Source of the DNA: RGIG1668 sp045124495
GTDB taxonomy: Bacteria; Bacillota; Clostridia; Lachnospirales; Lachnospiraceae
DNA: 31,024 bases
Reading direction: 5' to 3'
NCBI GenBank assembly: GCA_045124495.1
Contig: JBGVLX010000032.1
Coordinates: 1 to 31,024, forward strand
Part shown: positions 14,993 through 23,908 of the stretch, piece by piece
Layout: every line of letters begins with the position of its first letter
Numbering within the stretch: position 1 is the stretch's first letter
The notes under the pieces: model-generated
Told to the model about the DNA's origin: nothing
Database searches by the model: none
The model's input: only the letters and a program-made list of their open reading frames with translations
Program-made: the position numbers and the translations under genes

Positions 14993-15418
14993 TTAAAATT
15001 CTTCATCCCACTCGTCATTATTTTCCTCATATTCTTCCTGCATTTCTTTTAAAAATTCTGTAAGATTTTCATAAATCGGCTCATCAATTTCACAACCACT
15101 TTCATGGTCCCAATAGGTAAATGACAATTTTTCTTTATCCGGTTCTAATTTACATAACCAGAACGAAAAATACCCATCAAACCCAAAACAAAACCATCCC
15201 TCACTTTTAAAAGGCTCTGCCTCCGAATGTTTTACTGCCACTTCAATCCTGTCTATCTCGCCAAATGGCAACTCTATACTTTCATACGTTCGATAAAATT
15301 CTTTTATGGCATCCGGCACAAGTGCCAACATTTCCTCATCATATTCACTTGGAACTGCATTCACTTTATCATTATATTTTTTCTTCAGCTCTTCAATGTA
15401 TTTTTGCAAACTACTCAT
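14993..15418 (-). CDS. SMI1/KNR4 (SUKH) family protein, possible immunity protein
   Basis: 141 residues, acidic, opening with a helix (MSSLQKYIEELKKKYND) and then VPDAIKEFYRTYESIELPFG and WFCFGFDGYFSFWLC, the pattern of SUKH-superfamily proteins. SUKH proteins in bacteria are mostly immunity proteins to polymorphic or contact-dependent toxins. The C-terminus is strongly acidic (EEYEENNDEWDEEF). A ribosome binding site AGGAGG lies just upstream of ATG 15418. No toxin gene is visible nearby; the next gene upstream encodes another unknown, perhaps also immunity-related protein. Confidence 0.7.
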   Translation of the reverse strand: MSSLQKYIEELKKKYNDKVNAVPSEYDEEMLALVPDAIKEFYRTYESIELPFGEIDRIEVAVKHSEAEPFKSEGWFCFGFDGYFSFWLCKLEPDKEKLSFTYWDHESGCEIDEPIYENLTEFLKEMQEEYEENNDEWDEEF

Positions 15419-15454
15419 TATAGATATCCTCCTCTTCTAATCAGTATTAACTAT

Positions 15455-16534
15455 TTAATATTTAACACCTAACGGCTTTCCCCCTCCCATCATAAGATTA
15501 AAACTCAAAACTTCATTATTAATATAATTTCTAAACTCCTCCGATAGAAACGTCCCAAATCTCTGCCACACACATGCTTCATCCGACAGTCTTTCTAAAA
15601 TAGTTACATCCACCACATTTACCACTTCATCATCCCCACTTTTCCACATTACTTCAATAGCTTTACAATATATCTGAATTTCCATTTTTCTATCCATATG
15701 ATGCATGAATAAATCAATTAACGGTTCTGTAACTAAATCTCCAGCTAAAACATGTAACAAAATTTCATTAAAATCTTTCACATGTTCCTCTAATATCTTC
15801 CTTCCATCAGATGTTAAATCTGCTAACATATTTGCACATTTCTGAATATTTAATACATCATTATCTGCAAAATTCTGCAAATGATTCATGGTCTCCATTT
15901 CCCAAAAGCACTTTACCATTTCATCATATTCATATTTATCAAATACCCACTCAACACTTTTTATCCAGCAGACATTTCCTTCTTCCCGATAAAAAGGCTG
16001 TGTATAATTCATACGCCTTCTATATAGTTCTTCCTCCCAATTAGCACTGATCCATTGTTCCCATGCATAACTTCCAACCGTTTCCAATGCAATGTTATCA
16101 CCATACTTTTCCCAGTCTGCATCTGAATAAGAATCTAAATATAGAATTCCGCATTTCTTTTCTTCCTCAAAATCTTCATTTTCATGAAGAACATATCCGA
16201 TTCTTCTCCAATAAACAAAATCTTTCGTCTTTTCTACCTCCACCACAATTACAATACAGCTAAAGTCTAAATCATCTTCGCATAAAAACAGTGGTAATAC
16301 CGCAGAATCCATTCCAACCAATTTCCATACAAACCGAATGTCACCTTTAAAGTCAAGTTCTTTCGACCATGCAGGACATAAACCAAAAAAGGAGTCTATC
16401 GACTTTAAATATGCATCCTGAGATTCCGATGCCCACATATTTAAATATTCTGGTAATTCTTTTCCATCAATCACCCAGAAATTTTCTTTGTATCCATATG
16501 GTGTTTGTATACTTTGGACTTCTATATGGTTCAT
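15455..16534 (-). CDS. Unknown 359-residue protein, perhaps immunity-related
   Basis: The start is placed at ATG 16534 (MNHIEVQSIQTPYGYKENFW) because it follows AGGGGG closely; an upstream TTG at 16558 would overlap the cysteine-cluster gene. There is no signal or membrane segment and the protein is rich in Trp, Tyr and Asp/Glu. The first ~200 residues contain WRRIGYVLHENEDFEEEKKC and the last ~100 contain VTILERLSDEACVWQRFGTF, a pattern I loosely associate with small immunity-type domains (DUF7674-like). No family is claimed firmly. It is followed after about 36 bases by the SUKH gene. Confidence 0.6.
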   Translation of the reverse strand: MNHIEVQSIQTPYGYKENFWVIDGKELPEYLNMWASESQDAYLKSIDSFFGLCPAWSKELDFKGDIRFVWKLVGMDSAVLPLFLCEDDLDFSCIVIVVEVEKTKDFVYWRRIGYVLHENEDFEEEKKCGILYLDSYSDADWEKYGDNIALETVGSYAWEQWISANWEEELYRRRMNYTQPFYREEGNVCWIKSVEWVFDKYEYDEMVKCFWEMETMNHLQNFADNDVLNIQKCANMLADLTSDGRKILEEHVKDFNEILLHVLAGDLVTEPLIDLFMHHMDRKMEIQIYCKAIEVMWKSGDDEVVNVVDVTILERLSDEACVWQRFGTFLSEEFRNYINNEVLSFNLMMGGGKPLGVKY

Positions 16535-16542
16535 ATTTCCCC

Positions 16543-17208
16543 CTATTTTAATAACCAATCCGAAGCTTCCTGCAACCGTTCTTCAAACTGTTCATAAAAA
16601 TCTCTATCTTCTTCATATGGCTTTAAATAAAAGTTTTGTAATACATACATACTGACTTTCTTGATAAAAGTTTCCTCTGTACTTTCATTGATTCGTTTTT
16701 GCAAATCTTTTTGAAAATAGTGCCACTGATTAATAAATGCTTCATATTTCCTAATATTTTCTACACCAATCCACTTTTTCACCTTTACTTTGGATAAATT
16801 TTCTTTTTTACACTCATGTATTTGTATGAAATATTGAAAGGTCTCATTTTCGTAAAAACGTCCCAGTGGAAACAATCTGCACATACCAGGTCTGAATTCA
16901 TGAATACTACATCTACCTTCTTCATTTAAGAAACTGCATGCCTCTTCCTTTCCTGCCATTTTCAGATTCGGTAAAACAATTTTGTCCACTACATTTAATT
17001 CTATATAAGAATTTAATAATTCTTCCATGGATTTATGTAAGTGAATGGTTAAATGATATATATCAAAAGGGTCTAAAATAATAGATTTCCCCATCCCCCG
17101 ACAACAGGCAGAACACCCCTGGCAATTTCCGGTATCTGCTTTTACCATATCATTGTTTCCATATAATTTTCCGTCAGAAATATCTTCCATTCGTATGTTT
17201 CGTTCCAT
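16543..17208 (-). CDS. YkgJ-type cysteine cluster protein
   Basis: 221 residues from ATG 17208 (MERNIRMEDISDG). The N-terminal cluster CQGCSACCRGMG at about 29-40 and the later CSFLNEEGRCSIHEFRPGMC with RLFPLG are the two halves of the UPF0153/YkgJ metal-binding signature (probably zinc or Fe-S). The C-terminal 80 residues are helical. Members of this family are widespread and mostly uncharacterised. A TTG at 17229 would extend it by seven residues, but no ribosome binding site favours that. Confidence 0.85.
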   Translation of the reverse strand: MERNIRMEDISDGKLYGNNDMVKADTGNCQGCSACCRGMGKSIILDPFDIYHLTIHLHKSMEELLNSYIELNVVDKIVLPNLKMAGKEEACSFLNEEGRCSIHEFRPGMCRLFPLGRFYENETFQYFIQIHECKKENLSKVKVKKWIGVENIRKYEAFINQWHYFQKDLQKRINESTEETFIKKVSMYVLQNFYLKPYEEDRDFYEQFEERLQEASDWLLK

Positions 17209-17375
17209 GCATTTCACCAAGCCTTTCAAATATACTCTTTCTAGTACTTCTTTTCTTATCCTGCTATTTTCTCACTAATCTCATTTGCAAGTATGTTTTC
17301 TCTCATTTTTTCATATTATCTCATTCCAAAATCACTACAATCATTCACTGCTCCAAACATTTTACCTTTTACATT

Positions 17376-18296
17376 CTACTCCTTATAAAATGCCTCCACA
17401 TTTCTTTTAAACAGCTTTGCCGGACGGTGTCCGGAACCTTCGATACTTTTTTCAGTTTCTATCACATAATCTGCAATTTTTCTTCTAAAATTAGCCTTGA
17501 GCAGTTCCTGGTGCAAAATAACCTCAAACGCAGTTTGCAACTGGGTTAGGGTAAACAATTCCGGCATTAAATCAAAAGCGATTCTGGAATCGTTTTCTAC
17601 CTCTTTTCTCAGAGTTAAGAGTGCCTGTAAAATGATTTTTCCGTGATCAAAGGCAAGATTTCCATTATCTAAAACCTCATAGTTTACCCTTTCATGATAG
17701 TGTTCAAATTGCTTATCTTCCCTGACTTTTACACAAAAATTTGTTTCATCCTCCTGCTTTGAAAAATTTAATACATATTCTGTCTCGATAGAAATCGAAT
17801 CTTCACCTACCATCTTTTTTATTTCCTTTTTGGTAAGTTCTACCGTAAACCATTGAGCCTCCCATGCATCGGTTCCGGCTCTTAGCATACAGTCTTTGCT
17901 GTCCATCAAGGCAAGAAACGCATTGGAGACAATCCATCCTCTTGGATCTCTACCAGCTTCACCAAAAATACCAAAAGGTTTTAAATATACGTCCTTTACA
18001 TTGGTTTCCTCATATAATTCCCGTTTTGCCGTCTCATAAACATCTTCCTCCTGTCTGCAAAATCCTCCTGGAAGTGCCCAGCAATCCTTATATGGATAAT
18101 TTCCCCTTTTGATTAATAAAATCTTTAATGCCTTTTTTGCCAGCTTACGAAAATTGGTATTTTCTCCTTCCTCCCGGATAGAAAAAATAGCAATGTCTGC
18201 AGCAATAGATGGACGTTCGTACCTTGTAATATCATATTGTTCCAAAAAAGACTTTTCTTCCTGAGTCATATTGTAATTGGTATTATAATCAAACAT
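17376..18296 (-). CDS. nrtR: Nudix/winged-helix protein, NrtR-like regulator of NAD metabolism
   Basis: 306 residues. A Nudix domain spans about 30-170; its box starts at G78 (GGFCRQEEDVYETAKREL, followed by YEETNV) and keeps REL and EE, with N replacing the usual glycine. The C-terminal third (LFTLTQLQTAFEVILHQELL, then FRRKIADYVIE) is the winged helix of NrtR proteins, which bind ADP-ribose and repress NAD genes. The gene follows nadE, with a terminator between, and lies in an NAD salvage cluster, which supports the role. Because the Nudix catalytic glutamates remain, it may also hydrolyse an ADP-ribose-type nucleotide. Confidence 0.85.
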   Translation of the reverse strand: MFDYNTNYNMTQEEKSFLEQYDITRYERPSIAADIAIFSIREEGENTNFRKLAKKALKILLIKRGNYPYKDCWALPGGFCRQEEDVYETAKRELYEETNVKDVYLKPFGIFGEAGRDPRGWIVSNAFLALMDSKDCMLRAGTDAWEAQWFTVELTKKEIKKMVGEDSISIETEYVLNFSKQEDETNFCVKVREDKQFEHYHERVNYEVLDNGNLAFDHGKIILQALLTLRKEVENDSRIAFDLMPELFTLTQLQTAFEVILHQELLKANFRRKIADYVIETEKSIEGSGHRPAKLFKRNVEAFYKE

Positions 18297-18318
18297 GCCT
18301 GAAACCTCTCTCCTTGAA

Positions 18319-18334
18319 TATCATAATATCATAA
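18319..18334. promoter_or_regulatory. Tandem 8-bp direct repeat ahead of the NrtR-like gene
   Basis: TATCATAA occurs twice back to back (18319-18326 and 18327-18334), about 25 bases before the start codon. TATCA-type words also occur in the pncA promoter, so both could be bound by the same regulator. Confidence 0.3.
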
Positions 18335-18337
18335 CCG

Positions 18338-18368
18338 AAAAATCAAGGGGCAACTAACCTTGCCCCCC
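18338..18368 (-). terminator. Terminator after nadE
   Basis: Stem GGGGCAA (18347-18353) / TTGCCCC (18360-18366), with TTGATTTTT following on the minus strand. It ends the prs-nadV-nadE transcript before the regulator gene. Confidence 0.85.
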
Positions 18369-18379
18369 GAATTATTTCA

Positions 18380-19108
18380 TTATGGTTCAAAACATGGCAT
18401 TAATTCCAACTTAAATAAGTTTCTTTCATGCATCCGGTCAATTTTTTCCTTTAATTCTGCATCCTCACAAATACCTTCCCGGATATATTGATCCAGTGCT
18501 GCATAAGTAAATCCAAGATTTTCTTCATCGGTCTTTCCGCAAAGTCCATCAATTGGAACCTTTTCTACCAAATCCTCTGGTAATCCCATTTCTCTTCCTA
18601 TGGCTTTTACTTCCGTTACCGTTAAATGGGACAATGGACTGAAATCTCCAGCAGCATCTCCGTATCTTGTAGAATAACCAACCCAGTCCTCTGACAAATT
18701 ACAGGTGTTTGCTACACGTCCATTGACACTTTGCCCTACCGCATATAAGGTAGCCATACGGATTCTTGGCGGAAGATTGGTCCTTGTCTGTGTTGATATT
18801 TCAATGTCCGGCAAAGCATTTAACAGACCATTTACCGCAGCTTCCACATTGACTTCATAGTTTTTAATTCCCAAATGATTCACTAACTTTCTCGCCATTT
18901 CAATATCTGCCTGGACACCACAAGGCATCAATACTCCAATGACCCTGTCTTTTCCTAATGCTTCCACACAAAGTGCTGCCACAACAGAACTATCTTTTCC
19001 TCCTGAAATTCCTACTACTGCATTGCAGTCCGGTCCATTCTTAGCAAAAAAATCACGAATCCATTCAACACATCTATCCTTCATTTCTTTAGCATTAAAA
19101 TCATACAT
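18380..19108 (-). CDS. nadE: NAD synthetase
   Basis: 242 residues from ATG 19108 (MYDFNAKEMKDRCVEW); AAGGAGG eight bases upstream, inside the end of nadV, supports this start over ATG 19126. The PP-loop SGGKDSS lies at about 35-41 and adenylates nicotinate adenine dinucleotide. Further family motifs are NTCNLSEDWVGYSTRYGD and DFSPLSHLTVTEV. It lacks an N-terminal glutaminase domain, so it is the ammonia-dependent type. It catalyses the last step from deamido-NAD to NAD and is the third gene of the prs-nadV-nadE operon, one base after nadV. Confidence 0.95.
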   Translation of the reverse strand: MYDFNAKEMKDRCVEWIRDFFAKNGPDCNAVVGISGGKDSSVVAALCVEALGKDRVIGVLMPCGVQADIEMARKLVNHLGIKNYEVNVEAAVNGLLNALPDIEISTQTRTNLPPRIRMATLYAVGQSVNGRVANTCNLSEDWVGYSTRYGDAAGDFSPLSHLTVTEVKAIGREMGLPEDLVEKVPIDGLCGKTDEENLGFTYAALDQYIREGICEDAELKEKIDRMHERNLFKLELMPCFEP

Positions 19109-19109
19109 C

Positions 19110-20585
19110 TTAAAATCCTCCTTCATGTAATCTTTCCCGAATTTCTTTTAAGCTTTGTTCTTTCACCAAAACTCCATCTTTAAAAATAGATACTAATTCA
19201 TTCTTTGTATTTTCACAGGCTTCTTTCCATGTAAATTCATCCTGATAAGTATAATTTCCTTCTTCATCCTTTGTTACTACACAACAGCCTTTTTGTGATT
19301 TCTTAAATCCACCATCCTTCGGATTCTTAAAAATTGGATATGGATTGTCGTTGATTTCACAGTAGGTTGCTTTGATACAGGAACTAAAGGTATCTCTGGT
19401 AAATGGCTTTAAAATACCCTCTTCTTCTATACATTGCATAGAGAAAGAACCAACTCCCAACGCTACATTAGAACAAGCAAAACCATTCTTCGTTAAAATC
19501 TCGTAAATCTCTTCACATCTTTGGATCGTAATAGAATCTCCATAAATGGCTTTTACATGCGGGTCTAACACCTTATATCCCTTGCTGTTTACCGTTCCTC
19601 CAAAGGTTTCCCATAATTTAAATACAGTCTTGGTTACTACTTCTACACAATCACCGGAATCTCCACGCATTAACATGCAACCATTATGGGCCATAATTTC
19701 TTCCCGAAGTTCAGGTAACACATTGTCAATGATATTCCAATAATCATAGGAATCTAGTACTACACTGAAACTGGTATCCGGATAAATTTCCGTAAGCAGA
19801 CGTCTTAATAAAGTAATCTCATCCCCATCCACTGCGTAATTGCTACACATAACAGAATGCTCGGTACTAGGACTTCCAAAGGCAACCGGCTCTTTGGTGC
19901 AGTCACAGGCATACATTTCCTCTAAATATGGAATGGTTGGAACCGTTGCAGTATTTAAGAAAGATAAACACCAGCCGGCACCTGCCTTTACTGCAGAATC
20001 CGTACATTCCTCACCACGAAAATCAAATGCTCCCAAAGCTCTTGCCCGTTCCACCTTATCATCACAGGTCATATCATAATAACGGTTTACAATCTGGCGG
20101 TAAGTATAACCAACCGTCGCTGCAATCATTGGATGCCAGCTTTCTGCAGAAATCAAACTCTCCAAAGATTGTGGCAGCCATGCAAAATCCGGATGGGTAT
20201 TGGTGATACCAAACATTGGCACACGCATGGGAACTCTTACACCTTCCGGCAAAGCAATGATTTCGATTGGAAGGTAGCCTAGTTTATGCAATTTCTCTAT
20301 TTTTTCGATTTTATACGCCTTCGCCCCAAGGGTGGCATCCATAATTCTCTTATATCCACCAATCACTTCTTCAAACGGCTTTTCAAAAAATTCCTTGTTA
20401 AAATAATCTATCAGATAGGTTTTAATAAAACCTTGAAGTCCGAACATTACTACGTTATCCCAACGTTTTACACGGCTCATACGAGGTGTAAAATAAGATA
20501 CCGATTTAGTAATGCCCTTTGGCAACATTTCTGCATGAACTGCTTTATAAAAATCAATCAATAACATAGGATTGGTTCTATTCAT
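19110..20585 (-). CDS. nadV: Nicotinamide phosphoribosyltransferase
   Basis: 491 residues, normal for NAMPT/NadV. It begins MNRTNPMLLIDFYKAVHAEM; family motifs include RVPMRVPMFGITNTHPDFAW, GAFDFRGEECTDSAVKAGAG, AFGSPSTEHSVM, VLDSYDYWN and MLMRGDSGD, which form the phosphoribosyl and nicotinamide pocket. ATG 20585 has GAGGTG upstream and overlaps prs by 8 bases. It converts nicotinamide and PRPP to NMN. Since the preceding gene makes PRPP, substrate and enzyme are co-produced. An NMN adenylyltransferase is not visible in the window. Confidence 0.95.
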   Translation of the reverse strand: MNRTNPMLLIDFYKAVHAEMLPKGITKSVSYFTPRMSRVKRWDNVVMFGLQGFIKTYLIDYFNKEFFEKPFEEVIGGYKRIMDATLGAKAYKIEKIEKLHKLGYLPIEIIALPEGVRVPMRVPMFGITNTHPDFAWLPQSLESLISAESWHPMIAATVGYTYRQIVNRYYDMTCDDKVERARALGAFDFRGEECTDSAVKAGAGWCLSFLNTATVPTIPYLEEMYACDCTKEPVAFGSPSTEHSVMCSNYAVDGDEITLLRRLLTEIYPDTSFSVVLDSYDYWNIIDNVLPELREEIMAHNGCMLMRGDSGDCVEVVTKTVFKLWETFGGTVNSKGYKVLDPHVKAIYGDSITIQRCEEIYEILTKNGFACSNVALGVGSFSMQCIEEEGILKPFTRDTFSSCIKATYCEINDNPYPIFKNPKDGGFKKSQKGCCVVTKDEEGNYTYQDEFTWKEACENTKNELVSIFKDGVLVKEQSLKEIRERLHEGGF

Positions 20586-21381
20586 AATCAAACACCTCTA
20601 CCTTCTCATTTGTTTTAGTAAAAATACTGTTGGTTGTATAGACTCTTTCAATGAAATTATCTTTAAGAATTTCTCCTTCTAAAATGGTATTTTCGCAGTG
20701 GGAAATATACAAATATATCTTTCCCGACCCTAATTCTTTTAATGCTTTGGCACTGTAATAAAAAGTTCCGCCTCTGCTGCAAATATCATCTACAATTAAG
20801 ATGGTACTTCCTTCTACCAGTTCCTTTTGACCGGATACTTCTAATCCCCGGATTTCTCCGGTCGCCCAGTCCCTCTTTTTAATGCCAAATGCATATGGGG
20901 CGTCAAACATGGCAGAATATCGTTTCATTGCCCCTTCATCCGGATAGAACATTAAAATATTTTCCGAGTTTTTTTCTTTTAATTCCTTCAATACTTTCTC
21001 CACATATGGCTTTGGAGATTGGATATCCACATGATCAATCAGGGCTTCACTTACATAAGAATGTGGGTCCAATACTGTAACCTTGGAAAATCCAAGGGAA
21101 TTAATCATCTCAGAAAAATACTTTAATGTAAACACATCTTCCTCTTTTTTTACCCTGTCTTGTCTGGCATTTGGTATATAGGGAAGCTTTAAGGAAATAT
21201 CCGCTACGCCTTTTGACTGCAGGTGCTTTGTAAGAAAACAAAGTGCCACCAATTCTTCATTGTTTTCATATAGCCATGTAATGGTTGCCTTGGTTGTTCC
21301 CTCTGGTACTAACTCTTTCATTAATAAAGTACCATCCGGGAAATGACCAAGATTTACCTGCTTTTCATTGTATTTAATCAT
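20578..21381 (-). CDS. prs: Short ribose-phosphate pyrophosphokinase
   Basis: 267 residues, about 50 shorter than housekeeping PRPP synthetases. It retains LPYIPNARQDRV (ATP-binding flexible loop, about 67-77), VTVLDPHSYV (about 101-110) and the PRPP loop ILIVDDICSRGGT (about 194-206). ATG 21381 has GGGAGG upstream. Similar short forms sit beside nadV in some phages and Clostridia, where they feed PRPP to nicotinamide salvage. It is the first gene of prs-nadV-nadE and probably not the cell's only PRPP synthetase. Confidence 0.9.
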   Translation of the reverse strand: MIKYNEKQVNLGHFPDGTLLMKELVPEGTTKATITWLYENNEELVALCFLTKHLQSKGVADISLKLPYIPNARQDRVKKEEDVFTLKYFSEMINSLGFSKVTVLDPHSYVSEALIDHVDIQSPKPYVEKVLKELKEKNSENILMFYPDEGAMKRYSAMFDAPYAFGIKKRDWATGEIRGLEVSGQKELVEGSTILIVDDICSRGGTFYYSAKALKELGSGKIYLYISHCENTILEGEILKDNFIERVYTTNSIFTKTNEKVEVFDYE

Positions 21382-21398
21382 TTCAACTACCTCCCTAT

Positions 21399-21421
21399 AG
21401 TATTTACAAAACTATAATACT
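21399..21421. promoter_or_regulatory. Candidate operator ahead of prs
   Basis: Inverted repeat AGTATT (21399-21404) / AATACT (21416-21421) with an 11-base centre, placed about 20 bases upstream of the prs start codon. It may be a binding site for the NrtR-like protein. No clear -35/-10 pair was found. Confidence 0.3.
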
Positions 21422-21474
21422 CAATCCTAATGTGATATGCATTTTCTTTTGTTTCTCAATAACCTAGTTAAATT

Positions 21475-21984
21475 TTACTCTTCACCAGTTACTTTTACCT
21501 GACACATTTTCATGGTAGTTAAAGCTGCCCTATGGCTTTCAGGAGTAACCCCTGCACAGCAGCTGGCATCTACACTGACCTGAATTTCAGGGTAAGTTGC
21601 TTTGATAATCAATGCATTAGATATCACACAAATATCTGTACATAGCCCAACCATTTCGACCTCTTCTAAATTATATTCCTTCCAATTTAGATAACCAAAG
21701 GTAGGTTTATCGATGTAGATTGCTCCCGGCACTTCTAAACCTTCCTGAATCTTCCATCCTTCGGTACCTTCGATACAGTGTTCCACCGGAAGATTTTTCC
21801 CTTCGTTGGTGGATAAATAGTTACTTTGGTGTGTATCCCTTGTAAAAATAATTTCATCTCCATTTTGCTGATACTCTTTAATTTTCTTCTTCACATTTTC
21901 TACAATGGCTACCGCTTCTTTGGTTCCCAATGCTCCATCAATAAAATCTTTTTGCATGTCTACTACAATTAAGGTCTTTTTCAT
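21475..21984 (-). CDS. pncA: Nicotinamidase
   Basis: 169 residues from ATG 21984 (MKKTLIVVDMQKDFIDGALG), with AAAGGAG nine bases upstream; a longer frame from 22068 lacks such a site. The catalytic triad is visible: D9, K93 (in IDKPTF) and C119 (in GLCTDICV). DTH at 50-52 gives metal ligands. It hydrolyses nicotinamide to nicotinate, the other salvage route to that of NadV. It lies 93 bases upstream of prs in the same direction, so the set offers both the deamidating and the direct route. Confidence 0.93.
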   Translation of the reverse strand: MKKTLIVVDMQKDFIDGALGTKEAVAIVENVKKKIKEYQQNGDEIIFTRDTHQSNYLSTNEGKNLPVEHCIEGTEGWKIQEGLEVPGAIYIDKPTFGYLNWKEYNLEEVEMVGLCTDICVISNALIIKATYPEIQVSVDASCCAGVTPESHRAALTTMKMCQVKVTGEE

Positions 21985-22039
21985 ATCTGTTCTCTCCTTT
22001 TCACTTAGTAACACATTGATAATATCTCTTGTTGAGTAT

Positions 22040-22068
22040 ATAATAGTATCATTTTGATAATATGTCAA
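22040..22068 (-). promoter_or_regulatory. pncA promoter with small palindrome
   Basis: Minus strand: TTGACA (22063-22068), a 17-base spacer and TATTAT (22040-22045). The spacer holds TATCA-TTT-TGATA (22047-22059), a likely repressor site. Confidence 0.65.
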
Positions 22069-22171
22069 GATGTTTTTTTTTCTTTTTTATTTTTTTACTT
22101 TTTAGTTTTCTCAATAGTTCACACCAGATGAGATGTTAAGTTTCTTTTGCATTTTCGTATATCATACTCAA

Positions 22172-22215
22172 AAACAAAGCAAGTGTCAAACCATAAAGCA
22201 TGATTTGACACTTGC
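22172..22215 (-). terminator. Terminator after the vWA gene
   Basis: Perfect 12-bp stem GCAAGTGTCAAA (22179-22190) / TTTGACACTTGC (22204-22215), followed on the minus strand by TTTGTTTTT. Strong intrinsic terminator. Confidence 0.9.
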
Positions 22216-22222
22216 ACTAACA

Positions 22223-23719
22223 TTACTTATTTCTCACCCTTATCCGATCATATCTTGGAACATGAATAATCTCGTTCATCCACTGCACCGGAGATTTTCC
22301 AATACAACTAATTAACTGCTTAAATATGGTAACTGATTGGCCACTACAAAGCTGAACTCCTTTTCTATCCTTATCTACATGGAATACATTATTTCTACTA
22401 TTTACATTCCAAAAGATAATGTTAGGTAATTCGTATCCAAAGGATTCGTATAAAAATTTCATTTCATCGTAAAACATCCAATCACGATTAGTACATCCAT
22501 TTATTTCCATGTCAGAAATTACGATAATTGATTTTGGCATATCCTCTACCGGTGTATGATTTCTTACTGCGATATTTAAAATTCTCTCAAACGCACTTTC
22601 CAAATTAGTACTTCCGCCCCAATCTTCATTTCTGGCATGAATGATTTTTTCCACAAGAGTTGTTCCCTTCACACTTACAATGTCACTTCGATTACTAAAA
22701 GTCATAAACAAATTATGAAAATCTCCGGTATTACGCTCTGCAAAATACAACGCAAGTCCAATGGAACTTGCCATAGGTCTTCCACTCATTGAACCTGATA
22801 CATCCGCTACTACAATCACATTACTTCCTGGTTCAACATAATCCGGAAGGTTGTTCCATTGCACCTCCAATACTCTTGCACTTTCATCATCTATCTGCTT
22901 ACGATAACCTCTTGAATCTAGTTCCCCATACATCATTTTCTCAACGATGTCATAAGGAAACAATGTACTTGCATTTATTTTCTCAACGCCACATGATACA
23001 TTAGTTATATATTTATCAAACCGCACTCTGTCATGGTTGATAAAAGCGTTTCTATATATCATCATTGCCCTACCCGGAACTTCAGAATAATTGATTTCAT
23101 CCCATTTCCCCTGAACCATGAAAGACTCGACAATCTTAATGTGTTTTCTCATCTCTCTTACAAGACGCTTAAACTCATATACGGAATAACCTAGTTTTTC
23201 TGCTGTGAGTATTCCTAATTCTCTTGTTTGTTTTGAACCGGCATCCGCAGTCTTAATCCATTTTGCTAACATAGAAATCGGTTTTCCATTACGAAGATGA
23301 TTTAAATCCTCTTCAAACTGATGTTTCATGATTTCCCACATGCAGGATTCAAGCTGTGTACCAACCAGACAATACAAATCATCAAATCTCCCATAAAATC
23401 CAATTAGGTCCAAATTGTCAATGAGTGCTTCCGGATGCTTATTTCCTAAATAAACAAGCAATTTTCGAAAAGTTTCCCTTTCACCTAATCCTTCCCGAAT
23501 ATCTCTGCAATAGAATAAAATCTTCGTTGCTAATAAAGGATTTTGACCATATGCTTTTTCAAATAGTGATTCCATTCTGTCATTTGAAGCCCCACGGAGT
23601 GCACCAATTGTGGCAAACAAATCTAAACAAGCATCCTGTGTCGATTTTAGAGCCAATGCTCCATTTTCTGTTCTTGTCATATTTTCCTGCTCATTTCTCA
23701 TAACATCTCCAAAATTCAT
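22223..23719 (-). CDS. TROVE-like/vWA domain protein (DUF2828-like)
   Basis: 498 residues from ATG 23719 (MNFGDVMRNEQENMTRTENG), with GGGGGAGGA seven bases upstream. The first ~290 residues are helical repeats (NPLLATKILFYCRDIREGLG, then MLAKWIKTADAGSKQTRELG), resembling the RNA-binding ring of Ro60/TROVE proteins. The last ~200 residues are a vWA domain with a complete MIDAS: DVSGSM at about 306-311, T371 in GGSTNLE and D403 in VISDMEI. Ro60-type proteins bind misfolded or Y RNAs. A tRNA-like RNA lies 53 bases upstream in the same orientation, which fits an RNA partner. The exact family name is from memory. Confidence 0.8.
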   Translation of the reverse strand: MNFGDVMRNEQENMTRTENGALALKSTQDACLDLFATIGALRGASNDRMESLFEKAYGQNPLLATKILFYCRDIREGLGERETFRKLLVYLGNKHPEALIDNLDLIGFYGRFDDLYCLVGTQLESCMWEIMKHQFEEDLNHLRNGKPISMLAKWIKTADAGSKQTRELGILTAEKLGYSVYEFKRLVREMRKHIKIVESFMVQGKWDEINYSEVPGRAMMIYRNAFINHDRVRFDKYITNVSCGVEKINASTLFPYDIVEKMMYGELDSRGYRKQIDDESARVLEVQWNNLPDYVEPGSNVIVVADVSGSMSGRPMASSIGLALYFAERNTGDFHNLFMTFSNRSDIVSVKGTTLVEKIIHARNEDWGGSTNLESAFERILNIAVRNHTPVEDMPKSIIVISDMEINGCTNRDWMFYDEMKFLYESFGYELPNIIFWNVNSRNNVFHVDKDRKGVQLCSGQSVTIFKQLISCIGKSPVQWMNEIIHVPRYDRIRVRNK

Positions 23720-23771
23720 ATGGACTCCTCCCCCACTTAACACCTTATCATACAGTACAGACTTTACAAAT

Positions 23772-23884
23772 CGGAAGGGGTGGATTCGAACCACCGACAC
23801 CATTCACCCTAGATATATATTTGCTGTTAGAATCACAAACATGATTCATTTTTACATGTGCTCTACCAACTGAGCTACCTTCCG
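23772..23884 (-). ncRNA. tRNA-like RNA with enlarged anticodon region
   Basis: Reading the minus strand, a 7-bp acceptor stem CGGAAGG/CCTTCCG closes the molecule. D-arm GCTC-AGTTGGTA-GAGC and T-arm GGTGG-TTCGAAT-CCACC are perfect. Between them lie about 63 nt instead of about 22. Two local hairpins are possible there: ACATG/CATGT with an 11-nt loop, and GAATCA-TGTTTG-TGATTC. No 5+7+5 anticodon arm can be drawn, and no CCA is encoded. It is either a dead tRNA or a tRNA-mimicking RNA serving the vWA protein encoded next. Confidence 0.75.
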
Positions 23885-23908
23885 TTGTTTCCCTTCGCTA
23901 CGTTTTTT

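Noticed and set aside
23720..23803. 28-residue N-terminal extension of the vWA protein
   Set aside because: It translates the T-arm of the tRNA-like RNA; ATG 23719 has a strong ribosome binding site and a family-like start.
23772..23884. tRNA with a group I intron
   Set aside because: The extra sequence is only about 40 nt, far below the size of such introns, and no anticodon arm can be restored by its removal.
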